Assembly (NCBI GenBank): GCA_040954595.2
Contig: CM082582.2
Span: forward strand, 12,524,001-12,588,000
Length of the DNA stretch: 64,000 nucleotides
Source: Balanoglossus misakiensis
Lineage: Eukaryota; Hemichordata
Direction of reading: 5' to 3'
The notes beneath the pieces are model-generated. The model was not told where the DNA came from, made no database searches, and was given only the letters and a program-made list of their open reading frames with translations. This document shows positions 13,301 to 23,913 of the stretch, piece by piece (position 1 is the first letter of the stretch; the number at the start of each line of letters is the position of its first letter). Made by a program: the position numbers and the translations under genes.

Positions 13301-15248
13301 TGGGTATATACAGACCACACATCTAAGCTGTCACGATTTATATACACTTCAGGGTGTATGATGCACATTCAATAATTAATAGAAGAATCTCTATCTCGAA
13401 GAGTGTGCGTGGTATCTTGCAATCAATTATGATCATGGTAAAACATAACGTGATCAGACATTAAACCTTTACATCGTCTACATTTTCGTGGATGCTCATG
13501 AATTCTGTATCAGCTAGAGTAATTCTTTTAACAGTCTCTACTGTGTCCATATGAAAAAGGAAATGGCTACTACAGAGATTGTTATTCGTACCAACGTTAA
13601 CAACTCAGCGACTCAGAGTCTAGACAGAATTATCTCGCCGTTTTATTGAGCTGTGAAAACAAACTTTGATGCAGGTCACCTTCAAGAAGCAAAATCTAAT
13701 TTTAAACATGGACATTAGAAAGAGCTAAATAAGTGATCTGGCAATCGATATAGCTCTGTTGTACGTGATACTTACACTACAAAAAAGGTATCTTCTTCAG
13801 AATTAAATTACAAATTTCAAAGAGAAGTGGGTTTTTTTTACCAAAAAAACAACAAAAATGATCAAGTCAAGTTCAAACGGTTAAAAGTGATATACTGTAT
13901 GAAAAAAACTTACCTTTGCCATCAATAGTCCTTTACAAACAAGTTTATCTTCTCTAGCAGAATCTTGAAAGAACTTGAAATCGACATCAAGTATGGGATA
14001 TCTACTGGCTATCACAAGGCCACTGTTAAACATAAACAGGTTGCTGTCCCAGGAATTGATGCCTACATCGTAAATGATATGGCTGAACCATGGATGGATC
14101 TTTTTTATGAATGTCTTGGCAGCGTATGTCTCATAGACTTCTTGAAAGCACATGAAGTCAATCTGTGGTGGGAAATTGATCTCAACTGAATGGTTACAAC
14201 TTGCCTCGTTGAATGTCCTGCTGTCTTCTTTAGCCATTGTTGGTGAAAAATCTCCAAAGCTGGGTTCTTCACTCAAACTCAAGCCACATGCATGTAATGA
14301 AATACTTGGGTTTGAATCCACTGGTGCTGAACCTGGGTACTCTGAATGGGTTGTTGATCGAGACACATTAGGTACCACCCCATCCTTCACGCTAGATGCA
14401 CTCTGCGAAGTCCTCATGTTGGGGCTCTCCTGAACGTAGGCACAATCTTGAGAAGCATCCGAGTAAATACTGTCGTATGTCAGACTCTTACCAATAGCAT
14501 TGCCATTACAACTTACACCATTACACGCTGTACCATCAGAAGAAATGGCGAAATTTTGTCCACTGCTGTGGTTGCCATGGACACCGGCAGAGACTTGCAT
14601 ATCTTCATTTTCAGGGCTCAGGATATCACTTGTAAAACCTTTCACAATCTGAGCTTCGGTATTTGCTAGAACAACTTCTGAATATTGAAACTGACTCTGC
14701 ATATTTGTGAAAGAGGTGCTGTTTCGGACAATTTCATTGTCTGATGGAGATTCTACGAAAATTTTGGGTTTTGGCCTCAGTTGTGAATTTGCTAATCTGT
14801 GGCCTATTTCTTTTGCTCGCCAATCAGTGCACTCAAGATTATTGACGCGTGCTATTGCTTCAGGAAGGAGTCCAATATTCGCCGTGCCAATTCGAAAGCA
14901 TCGCTTCGAAGAAACGTGATTCCAATCTTCAAGGATGTGGTGCGATTCAAAGTACGAATAGATATAGGGATGTCGGTATCGTTGCATAATGATCCACGCG
15001 CAAAATCCCAACAACGCCGTCGGTGTGAAAATCACAAAAATTACGAGGTACGTTGGGATGAGGATCACCAAATATACAAATCTCTCATAACAAGGGTCCT
15101 CAACTCGGCTGGCTGCCTCATCGGTAGTCGAAACGCAGCACGATATCAACCTATTCAGAGACCAGTAGCAAGGATATATCAAAAACCAGGAGAGGCGGTA
15201 GAGCAAATTCACGCAACGATTATCGAAGGCGGCCTCGTGAAGAGCCAT
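1211..15248 (-). CDS. SMPD3: SMPD3-like neutral sphingomyelinase 2 (six coding exons)
   Basis: Mg-dependent sphingomyelinase of the DNase I/endonuclease-exonuclease-phosphatase fold, expected to make ceramide at the inner face of Golgi and plasma membranes. Coding exons (transcript order): 15248-13914, 6800-6725, 3791-3642, 3193-3040, 2381-2210, 1519-1211. Splice phases agree and the total is 2196 nt, 731 residues against about 655 in human. The N terminus has the two hydrophobic segments of the family (about residues 15-35 and 57-88) with Cys clusters (SCCVS, DPCYE) where vertebrate nSMase2 is palmitoylated. Then come the ARVNNLE motif, a long Ser-rich linker, metal-binding Glu in FQEVYE (370), GDFNFDN (511-517) and LTDHIPV with D645/H646. 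An Asp-Lys pair near residues 434-439 matches the DK-switch region. Oddities: the usual THLH reads TQLQ, and the C-terminal tail is extended and acidic. The start is the only ATG giving the conserved N terminus. Confidence 0.93.
4927..5340. repeat. Exact tandem duplication, 2 x 207 bp
   Basis: Copy one spans 4927-5133 and copy two 5134-5340. I found no mismatch between them by eye. It lies in an intron of the sphingomyelinase gene. The short open frames it contains are simply duplicated with it. Identity suggests either a very recent duplication or an assembly artefact. Confidence 0.9.
6801..13913. other. First coding intron of the SMPD3-like gene, 7.1 kb
   Basis: It separates the N-terminal/linker exon from the rest of the catalytic domain. 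The donor (gtaagt on the minus strand, next to 13914) and acceptor (ggtag on the minus strand, next to 6800) are canonical. No exon, RNA gene or recognisable transposon was seen. The longest open frames have no recognisable similarity and no supporting splice pattern. Confidence 0.6.
13062..13159. repeat. Imperfect direct repeat of about 32 bp
   Basis: Two copies of a segment reading roughly AAAATG-CCT-TCTGAACTCAGC-TGGGACT lie at 13064-13092 and 13129-13158, about 66 bp apart, with a few substitutions. They lie inside the long sphingomyelinase intron. No function is evident. Confidence 0.5.
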
Positions 15249-16104
15249 TTCGATGTTCCTTGCATATGCGAGATGGATGAATCGATTGATGACAAGTCTC
15301 TCTTCCCAGTATCAGTTTGCGTTCAGCATGTGTTCGCAGTGAAGAAAAGGGCAAAAAATAAACGCGTGTGGTGATAGCGGAGACACTGACAATATAATAC
15401 AGAAACAGTACTTGAAATTACTTCCGATGTACAAGCACTCCGATCATAAAAGCGCGCATTTACGGGTGTTCGCTTACCGCTCTCGCATTCAACGCTCTAC
15501 GCGTTTACACAGTGCAGCATAGAGCCACAAATGGCAGACGACAAAATGTTTCCCGCTCACTGTCGTTATCTCACAGACGAAAATAAATGTATGTCGAAAC
15601 GAGTACGGTCCACATGCTCTGTAAATAAAACAAATCTCAAAAAACAAAGATGTACTTATGCGTGGTCCTACTCACGTACACATGGTCAGAAACGGAGCTA
15701 CATCATGATGAAATGTACATTATCATGATGAATGAATGAGTAAGGATGCTTATTATTCAGGAATATCGCCATGTTGAAGAAATCACGTGCAAGAACCACA
15801 ATCCTTTGCGAAAAGATAAACTTTCGTATATATGAACAAAGGCACGACAAGTACGGCTAGAATTGAAAGTGGAAGAATCTTTCGCGAGTTCATTAGCCTC
15901 CCTAAAAACAAATAGTAATTTACAAACTGTGATGATTTTTTTCAATGTAGGGTGTATCCTCCCTCCAAAGAAAGATCTTTTTCGAAATGTTACCTATCTT
16001 TTATTTAGCCGTCGTCATAGTTTCCGCACGTCCGTGTCTGCGTTGGACAGTGCGCCCTCAACGACCATCTTTGCGACTTATTTCGTCTGTGACGTCATTT
16101 CAAA
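15249..16104. promoter_or_regulatory. Shared divergent promoter, SMPD3-like (-) / ZC3H3 (+)
   Basis: The two start codons are 856 bp apart and the genes are transcribed away from each other, so both core promoters should lie here. A perfect CRE palindrome TGACGTCA lies at 16090-16097, seven bases before the ZC3H3 ATG. No TATA box was assigned. Transcription start sites cannot be fixed from sequence alone. Confidence 0.55.
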
Positions 16105-19100
16105 ATGGCTGAAGACAGTGAGAAGCTACGAAATGAACTCCTGTACTTGACAGGTAATATTTTGCCTTTTTAAACCAGTAACAGGGCACTAAACATAGTT
16201 TACAAGTTACTCTGGTTAATGGTGAAGATTGATTTGTTTGTTACAAAGAACGATAGAGACCCGATTCTTGATACTGCTAGATAGAATTTGAACAACCCTG
16301 AACTCGAACCTAACACGAGTAAATTCGTGGTTTGTTTACATTTCGATAAATTCTATTAATACTCTTTTATCTTAAAGAGTCTCCCTCCAATCCATTTATC
16401 TGGTGGTTACGTTCATCTAACATTGTTGTGGGCCATTCCAGGGAGTTTACTTTGACGTTATCGTCGTTTTGTTGCGCAACACTGAAAATAAATCGTAGGT
16501 GATGCAATGAAACTGATCAGTTTGTCTTGTTTGGGAAAGATGACGTCAGTACTATACATTTACATGTACATGTAGTGCTAATGGCTTTTTGTTTGGTTGA
16601 ATGCCTCTTCTTAACCGCAACCATTCTTTTAATATTACAGCATTAATAAGAAATCACAAGAATGCCCAGAATACCACAACGCCAAGCAACTACACATCCT
16701 ATCCTCAAAGTTCCTACAAGTACACAAAACCTAAATATGAAAGAAGCAAAATGTCATGGACAAGACCAACTACAGGTCATAGGATTGGAAATCAAAACGA
16801 GTATATGCGAAATGTGAAAGCTCAAAATGCCAAGACGGATGTAATGACATCATCTGTACCGAGGAAATACCCTGGTGCACCACCTCCAAAGAATATTAAA
16901 ACTACAAAGGCCACATTGTTGCCCGTGAGCAAGCATAGTGTGATTGCGAATGTTTGTGAAGTTTTCCCACAACTGGATGGTAACCAAGTTAAATCTCAGG
17001 TAGTAAGTGCTTCAGTTGGAACTTCTCAGGGAAGACCGAAACATAATGAAACAGACGTCACGCTCGCTGTTGCTGGTAATTCTGCTACTGCATCGATGAA
17101 AAACACACTGCCATCAAATACGTCTACAAGTACTACATATACGGGTAATAATAGTATATATAAATGGACATCCAAAGACTCTCAGGTAAATGCTATGCTA
17201 CAACCCAAGCCATCCACGTCCACTGCAAATGTACATAAACAAGGCAAAGATGCAGTTGCAAGCACCAGTGGCAATGCTTTAAAAGAGGAAAAAGAAACCA
17301 CTTTGACATCAAGATTCAAATTGAAAAGAACACACTCTTCATCTACACTGTCATCACGCACAGAGGATGGAAATACATCTCAATCATCCCATCAGGCCAA
17401 CAGAACAAAATCAGCTAAGAACAGACATCTTCATGGAACAGAACTAAGGACCAGATATAAATACATCAGACAGGGTTCAAAGGGCAATATTACATCAAAA
17501 AGTATTAAAAAATCAACAGAAATGTCACCGATAGCAGGTGTGACCACCAGGTATAAGTTCATCAGAAAGGGAAGTGGTAAATCTGTGAAGATGCCAAAGA
17601 GGTCACAGTTATCACTGAATAGAATTCCAGTGTTACCATTGATGAGAAAGAGCCGATACAGTCTCATAAGGAAGGGAGCCTGTGCTACAACTCCAGAAGC
17701 TGGTTGGGTGTCTAGGTATTCTCTTAAAAAGGGTAAGTGTGTCAATTTTTGGACCAGCATCCACACATACAATTTGAGCCCGGCCAAAAAATGTCAAAAT
17801 AGAAATTGGCATTGTGTCAGTTGAAATGATCTATTTTTCATATTTCAAAGGGTATCTGATGAAAGAGCATCAAGGTGTCAAGAAAGTCAGATCCAGCAGA
17901 TATAAACTGGTAAAGATATCAAAGAAAAGGTCCAGGTAAGTGATTTTCTTGGTTTTGCTCTGATAGGTTATTTACCGTCCTTTGTAGATCATGTTACAGC
18001 AAGTTATGGAATTTCTGATATTAAAGCAAAAAGTGGATTAAGGTTGATCTTGAATTATTTTTTATTCTTTGAAACATTCAGCGTTCCAAAAGTAGCGTTG
18101 CCATCCAGAGCTAAACTGAAATTGGACAGAAGACTAAACAAAGTTTTGGACGTAAATACTGGAACTCAGTATGTATCCATTGGAGGTATACTCTACCGTA
18201 GCAGTGCAAAGAAGCTTGCCAAGGCATCATTACCAGTAAAAGTCTCTGACAATCGTGCAGTAATCAAGAAGACGAGAAACAAGCTCATCAGAGAAGGTTG
18301 GTGCCGGGATGAGTATTGTGTGTGTGTCTGTCAGTTTCATCTGTGGTGGAGTGGGTTTGTATGTGTGGTACTGGTACCTTGATCACTGTAAGTCATGTCT
18401 ATGTGACTTTATTTTCACAGCACCTGACAAGAAGCAATCACACCATCACCAAAATGTTATCGTGAATATAAGAGGGCAGCGTTTCACCATGGACCCTTCA
18501 GGAAAAACATTGAGAATATGGAGAGATGTGCCTTCGTCATCTGAGAAGGTTACAGCGCCCTCTCAAGACAAGGGGCTGTCAAGGGTGGACTTTGGTGGGA
18601 TGACGTTTGTGCAGACCACACCAGGAACACTGGTCAGGAAGACGGGCTATACGAAAACACTGGCCAAGTATGAAAACATTCCTCACTACCAAAACTACAT
18701 TGCGGATTCATTGCTGTACCAAAAAATGCTGCAGTACACACAAATTCTCAAAACACTTGTTTTGATTATCTTCATCATTTTCTTTCTCTTCTTTGTTTCA
18801 GTCGTGTGTTACAGCGTAGCATCCACACTACTAATGCTATGAAGTGGAAGAAATCCAAGTCCAAACAGTTCTGTCTCTTCTATAACAGATTTGGGAAATG
18901 TAATCGAGGAGACAAGTGTCCCTACATCCATGATCCTGACAAAGTAGCTGTTTGTACAAGGTATTTTACCCCATTCTATCCATTTCTCTGGCTCTCTCAT
19001 TGGCAAGGAAGTTTTTTCCCCAGTTTTGCTGAAATAAAAACCTGTATATTCTAACTTTTATCCCAGATTTCTTCGTGGAACTTGCAAAGATCCATCCTGT

Positions 19101-20364
19101 CCATTTTCACATAAAGTCTCCAAAAACAAGGTTAGTCAGTTTCAGAAAATTGTCAGTCACATTACTGGTCTCCAGTTATCATTTATTTGCAAGCATGGCT
19201 CACTGGTGGGGGGGGGGGGGAGAGAACAGTTCTACTGGAATTCTTGTGCATCACTTGTATAACAAAGGTGTAGAAGTAGTTTCCTATTTCTGTTCCCAAT
19301 TTTCCAGATGCCAGTTTGTTCCTTCTTCCTGCGTGGAGTATGCAATCGGGATGACTGTCCCTATTTGCATGTCAAGGTCAACCACAGTGCTGCTGTGTGT
19401 GAAGATTTCCTCAATGGATACTGTCCGTTGGCTGAAAAGGTAGGAAATGTTGGGTTCTGAGTCTGAAGGCGCAGTGTTCATGTTTTCCTGGAAGGCTTCA
19501 AGATAGTCCTGTATTAGTCATATTGTGGTAACCGGTTTGTTTTTGTTACAGTGCAAGAAGAGACACATCCTTGAATGTCCTGAGTTTGCCAAATCTGGCG
19601 TGTGTGCAAAGGGAAGAAAGTGTAAGATGGTACACAAAACCAGGAGAGGAACTAAAAGGAAATCATCCCTGCCCCTGGATCGCAAAGAAGTACAGGAAAA
19701 GAAACTCAACATTGAGAGCAATACAGAAGTCATGGAAAGTCAGATGACCACTGAAGAGTAAGATGATATTAGTAGTCACATTCTTGCATGAGTGCGTTTC
19801 CTCTACCAGAGTTCAACTAGAATCTGTTCACCTTGTGTCAATGCACTGTGACCATGTTGGTACTGGTCGGCCAGATATCAATGTATGGTGTAGTAGTGTT
19901 ACATTCTTATTGACTTTTCTTTACACAGAATACCTGATGTTGAGAGACATCAGTTATGCACTGTCAGTATAGCAACTGATGAAGAGGAGTGTTCAAAGTT
20001 ACCTTCCTTTATATCATTGGTGGATGAGCAGATTCAGGATACCGACAAGACACATGAAAAGGACAAACCACTACAAGGTATGATATGCTCATGTGTTTTT
20101 CCAATTTCATTAGAAGATGTTTCCAATTTTTTTTCTTAAACAACTTCACTTACCACTGCAACCGTGCTTTGAAATTACATATTGGCTTCATGCGATACAG
20201 ATTTGAGTATTGATGGTCATTTGTTATATATACAACAGTGGTAAAGCTGTTCTGCATGTTATGCCATGTTGGTATTTGATAACAAATAATTATTTTTTCG
20301 TTTACCAGAGTCACTCCACATAAGGCCAAGATTTCTGGTAAGGAAGACCCTGGCTAATGATTAA
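16105..20364 (+). CDS. ZC3H3: ZC3H3, five-finger CCCH mRNA polyadenylation/export factor
   Basis: Coding exons: 16105-16153, 16641-17732, 17851-17935, 18082-18296, 18421-18667, 18802-18960, 19067-19130, 19308-19439, 19552-19757, 19929-20077 and 20309-20364. Together they make 2454 nt, 817 residues, with consistent splice phases. Five consecutive C-x7/8-C-x4/5-C-x3-H fingers occupy about residues 587-606, 614-631, 641-658, 668-686 and 690-709, spaced as in vertebrate ZC3H3. The short N-terminal helix (LRNELLYLTALIRNHK), the paired VAVCTR-FLRGTCK junction and the C-terminal KLPSFISL are also family features. The middle is low-complexity and basic, with repeated RY[KS]xx[RK]KG boxes. From the family, the protein is nuclear and acts in mRNA 3' processing and export. 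It is head-to-head with the sphingomyelinase and 2.8 kb upstream of the large Maf. Confidence 0.95.
16541..16548. promoter_or_regulatory. CRE palindrome in ZC3H3 intron 1
   Basis: Perfect TGACGTCA in the first intron of ZC3H3, 440 bp after its first coding exon. It is a candidate CREB/ATF site or CRE-type Maf half-element. Confidence 0.4.
19208..19220 (+). repeat. G13 homopolymer in ZC3H3 intron
   Basis: Uninterrupted run of 13 G in the intron between the second and third zinc-finger exons. Length errors are likely here in sequencing or between individuals. It does not touch coding sequence. Confidence 0.85.
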
Positions 20365-20535
20365 GGTTTACAGAACACAGATTTTGTCTATTTGTTTGAC
20401 ATATAAACTGAAAAGTGAATAAAAAAAGTGAAATGATGCAGTGAAGGCCTGCTGACTTACTGAAAGGTATTGAATAAGTTGACAGTTACCAAAGTATGTA
20501 TGGCATTGTGTAAATGATTTGATTTTTTATTTGAA

Positions 20536-20541
20536 AATAAA
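20536..20541 (+). terminator. Polyadenylation signal of ZC3H3
   Basis: AATAAA 172 bp after the ZC3H3 stop codon, in an A-rich context. It is the first good match after the gene together with an earlier GAATAAAA near 20420. Confidence 0.5.
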
Positions 20542-20564
20542 ATGAAAAATAATTAAAATGTGAT

Positions 20565-22680
20565 AAGTGTCTCGTGATATTATTTCCCCCTTATTGTAGA
20601 CAGTATTTCATGAATACCATGAGCAGTTCAGATGATTATATTACAATAGGGCAGTTCATTTTTCGAGACTCCATTCTTCTAACTTAATGTTGGGGAGTCA
20701 AATCCCATAATAATATTTACATTCTTGGTAAATATTCAACAATACACTGTGGTAAGACACAGTCCCTCAAGAAAGACGGTCGGGGAAACCCATCGAAAAA
20801 AGGGTCAGAAATAAAGCGGTCCCAGAAACGCCCGCAAAATGTGTATGCCCACAATCCACAGTAAAATCAAACATTGACGCAAACAGTGACCAATATCTGC
20901 ACAAGTATAATAGAACGTTCATTTTTGATACAGTTGCCTAACACCTTATATATTGGAGTTAACATACATAGCTTTTGGTAATTTTTATCGAGAAAAAGAA
21001 ACTTTAAATATGCTACCAGTAAATTCAGCTGAAGTTATACTGTCGATTTTGTACTGTCTGCACGATTGTCATAGTCTTTCCACAGTCCAATTTTAAATTG
21101 ACTTTTGATTATGGTACTATGCTGTCTGGCTCTCTCGAACTGTCTCGGTATCTCAAAACGCATATGTGCATGCACAGAGGATGGAAAGTTGAGTCGAAAA
21201 TCCGATTTTCTCGACAGACGGGTTATAGTTGACTTGTCAAACATCTCAGTCTTACTGATAAGTACGCACCCGCCTGCGTTATCAATATCATTGCGGTGTA
21301 ACAAGCCTTTGTGCAATCGTAAGTATAGGCCTAAATGTCGTGAGAACTTTGCAGACTGAAATTTCCCTTTAAAAATTATTAAAACAATGGCGATATGTTC
21401 ACGCTTGATTTCAGAGAATTTTGTCAGTAAGACGTTTGGTTTAGCATCATGGCTAGTACCCCCCTCCCACACACACACACAATGTGGCGATATTGGTCTG
21501 CAAAAAAATTAAAGCAAGAAATATGTATTTGTGTACATGTTGAATATGGTTGTCAGGATAGGGTCGGGACTGTAGATCAGATCATTGATTTTTGCTTCAT
21601 TGATTTCAACCACCAGTGTTTCTACGCCATAAGAGATTATTTAAGGTCGCATCAAGGTTAAATCGTACCATTGTATGCAAACCGTGGGCACTGTTTGAAC
21701 GAGTTTGCGCTGTACAAATGCCATACAATTCTATGACACAGGCGCGTCTTTAGTGAATATAAATCGCCTTTTATCGAAATATCGGCACTCCCCTAGTGAA
21801 GTATAGTTACGCAGAGATTGAATATAATAGAGCACACAATACTGCGGCAACAGACTTTCATTTCCCATTGAATGTGCGTTATTCTCTTTCACTTTAATTG
21901 TTGTTTTATCTTTCATCTTAAAGTTGTTTAATGTGGCATAAGCCGGCGGGGTTATTTGTCAAAGAATGGGAAATTCATAAGTAGACCTTATAATTTCTAC
22001 ATCATAAAAATAACAATCTTCGATAAGCGAGTTTAGGCAATTTTGGTTAATGAGAAGAGTCAAATCGGAATGAAATATTTTTGCTGCTCAAGAGAAGCGA
22101 AACTACATGCAACATGTCATACAATGCAATATTTTGACGGACAGTACCACATGAAATCCCACACAGTTAATGTTGAACTGTGTACTTTTCATAAGCACGC
22201 ATGTTTGGTAAAGAGTCATGGATGACATTATTGCATATTGTCTGTGATTTATGACGGAAGCTGTCTTGTTCTGCGATAAATTACAAACAGCGTGGCAGAA
22301 AGAATGGTTGTCAGCGATAGCCAACTCGTACTTCCCGCAATAATGCTACCGGTATTAACACTAGGACTAGGGGAAGCCTAAAGTGTTCATTTACATTGCC
22401 ATAGTAACAAGTTGCGTAAGTTAATATTGATATCAAAAATCCCCGAGAATTTGCCACAATACTGGGGGAGAGAAGCTGGTATGATTATTTCGCCGTGGTA
22501 ATGTACACCCTGGAGGTCATGTGAAAAATGCGATACTGGGTTTATCCTTATGGGCTCTAGATAGTACAAATTTGCCTCTGAGGGGGAGGGGCACCTGGCG
22601 TCTGGGTTCCCTGTGGGGACGCAGCGCTGCGTTCACTTTCAGGGAGGTTGAGGGCGTCGTAGTGTAACATGTTTCAACTT
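20565..22680. other. Intergenic, ZC3H3 to large Maf; no gene seen
   Basis: About 2.1 kb with only short open frames. It contains a 17-base segment at 20758-20774 that recurs inverted at 30395-30411, and a short CA run near 21470. Distal regulatory sequence for the Maf gene could lie here, but nothing specific is visible. Confidence 0.5.
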
Positions 22681-22711
22681 GTGGTAGGACGTAATTTTGG
22701 CCTGCGCGATG

Positions 22712-22832
22712 ATTGGTCGATTTATGATTGCACTTGCAATCATTTCTAAAAATAGTACGTAAAAGAGCATATGATTGGTTCAGAATGATGTCATAGATAA
22801 CATTTAGATATGACGTCACATTTCATATATAA
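22712..22832 (+). promoter_or_regulatory. Large Maf promoter: two inverted CCAAT, CRE, TATA
   Basis: Inverted CCAAT boxes (ATTGG) at 22712-22716 and 22774-22778, a perfect CRE (TGACGTCA) at 22811-22818 and TATATAA at 22826-22832. The order and spacing are those of a compact inducible promoter. Transcription should begin about 25-30 bp after the TATA box, leaving a 5' leader of about 310 bp before the Maf ATG at 23170. The CRE lies only eight bases from the TATA box. Confidence 0.7.
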
Positions 22833-23169
22833 GTTGCTGTCAGGCGGCCATTTTCTTGTTGTTGCCTCAATGCTCGAAGCCTCCACTGTGTGTCCGGTTT
22901 TGCCCTTGAACCGACACATTTCCACCTAATACCATCAGCTTATCGTGTCTTTGTTTACGTCTAGCAGTAGAAGAACTGTCGACCGACCACACTGAAGTCA
23001 TTTGGTTGGAAGTCATCGACGCTGTTACACTGTCAACGAATTTTTCTGCTACACAAAACTTGGATGCTATTGCTACCCGGCTAGTACCATTCTGTTGCGC
23101 AATAAACTGAAACCACCTTGGAGGCGAGCGACAACCATTCCCCCTGTGAAATATTAATTTCCGACTCCC

Positions 23170-23913
23170 ATGGACTCATTAGCCAATAACACGGATTTCG
23201 TGGCCATGGAATATATCGAGGACTTTGATTTGTTCAAGCTCGGAATTAAGAAAGAGATCAACGACGACGATGTGAACCTCGATTCCGCCTGTTGCACGGC
23301 GAATCGAGACGACTTGATGCTGGACCTGCCGGTGACCCCAGCTGATACGGTCACCCCTTACAGCAGCGTTCCTCCGTCTCCATCTGTCGCACCGAGTCCA
23401 ACAAGTGAGAAGTTTTCTTTCGACGAGTTGTACTGGTTGACAAGTAACCAGACGCTGAATCCAGACCTGCTCAAACTCACCCCGGAAGATGCTGTTGAGG
23501 CGCTGATTTCGGCTTCCGACAAGGAAATCGCCAGCGTTACCAGCGCCAGTACCAGCGATATCATGTCCAAGTTTTCCGACGATGAATTGGTGAATTTGAG
23601 CGTGCGGGATCTCAACCGACAACTCCGTAGTTACAGTAAAGAAGAGGTCATTTTGCTGAAGCAGAAACGTAGAACACTGAAAAATCGCGGCTACGCACAG
23701 AGCTGTCGCACCAAACGGGTACAACAGCGACAGTGCCTGGAGACGGAGAAAACGTCCCTGGATGCCGAAGTGAGACGGCTACGCGCCGAAGTAGCTTTGG
23801 TTAAGAAGGAGCGTGATATGTACAAACGAAAGTACATATCTCTTCGACAAGACCAGGTTCCAGATTTCGTCGTGGACGAGAGCAACCCCAACTCTCCGGA
23901 ATTCTACATGTAA
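23170..23913 (+). CDS. MAF: Intronless large Maf bZIP transcription factor
   Basis: Single-exon 247-residue protein of the large Maf family (vertebrate MAFA, MAFB, MAF, NRL). Visible in order: [18 protein letters not shown] at 12-29 (the family's AMEYVNDFDL block with the SUMO-type IKKE), a Ser/Pro activation region [13 protein letters not shown] (65-77), an acidic [10 protein letters not shown] block (104-113), the extended homology region [19 protein letters not shown] (135-153), the basic region with [14 protein letters not shown] (167-180), a leucine zipper to about 225, and the terminal SPEFYM that matches the vertebrate C terminus. It lacks the His/Gly-rich linkers of vertebrate MAFB and MAF. 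The basic region has Thr181 where vertebrates carry Tyr or Phe. Being alone here, it is probably the pre-duplication member. It should bind MARE sites as a dimer. Confidence 0.97.
   Translation: MDSLANNTDFVAMEYIEDFDLFKLGIKKEINDDDVNLDSACCTANRDDLMLDLPVTPADTVTPYSSVPPSPSVAPSPTSEKFSFDELYWLTSNQTLNPDLLKLTPEDAVEALISASDKEIASVTSASTSDIMSKFSDDELVNLSVRDLNRQLRSYSKEEVILLKQKRRTLKNRGYAQSCRTKRVQQRQCLETEKTSLDAEVRRLRAEVALVKKERDMYKRKYISLRQDQVPDFVVDESNPNSPEFYM

Noticed and set aside
14799-15374. 191-codon plus-strand frame opposite the first SMPD3-like exon.
   Set aside because: It is antisense to a conserved coding exon and its product looks like nothing known; a shadow frame.
23179-23724. 181-codon minus-strand frame opposite the large Maf gene.
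   Set aside because: Antisense shadow of the bZIP coding sequence.
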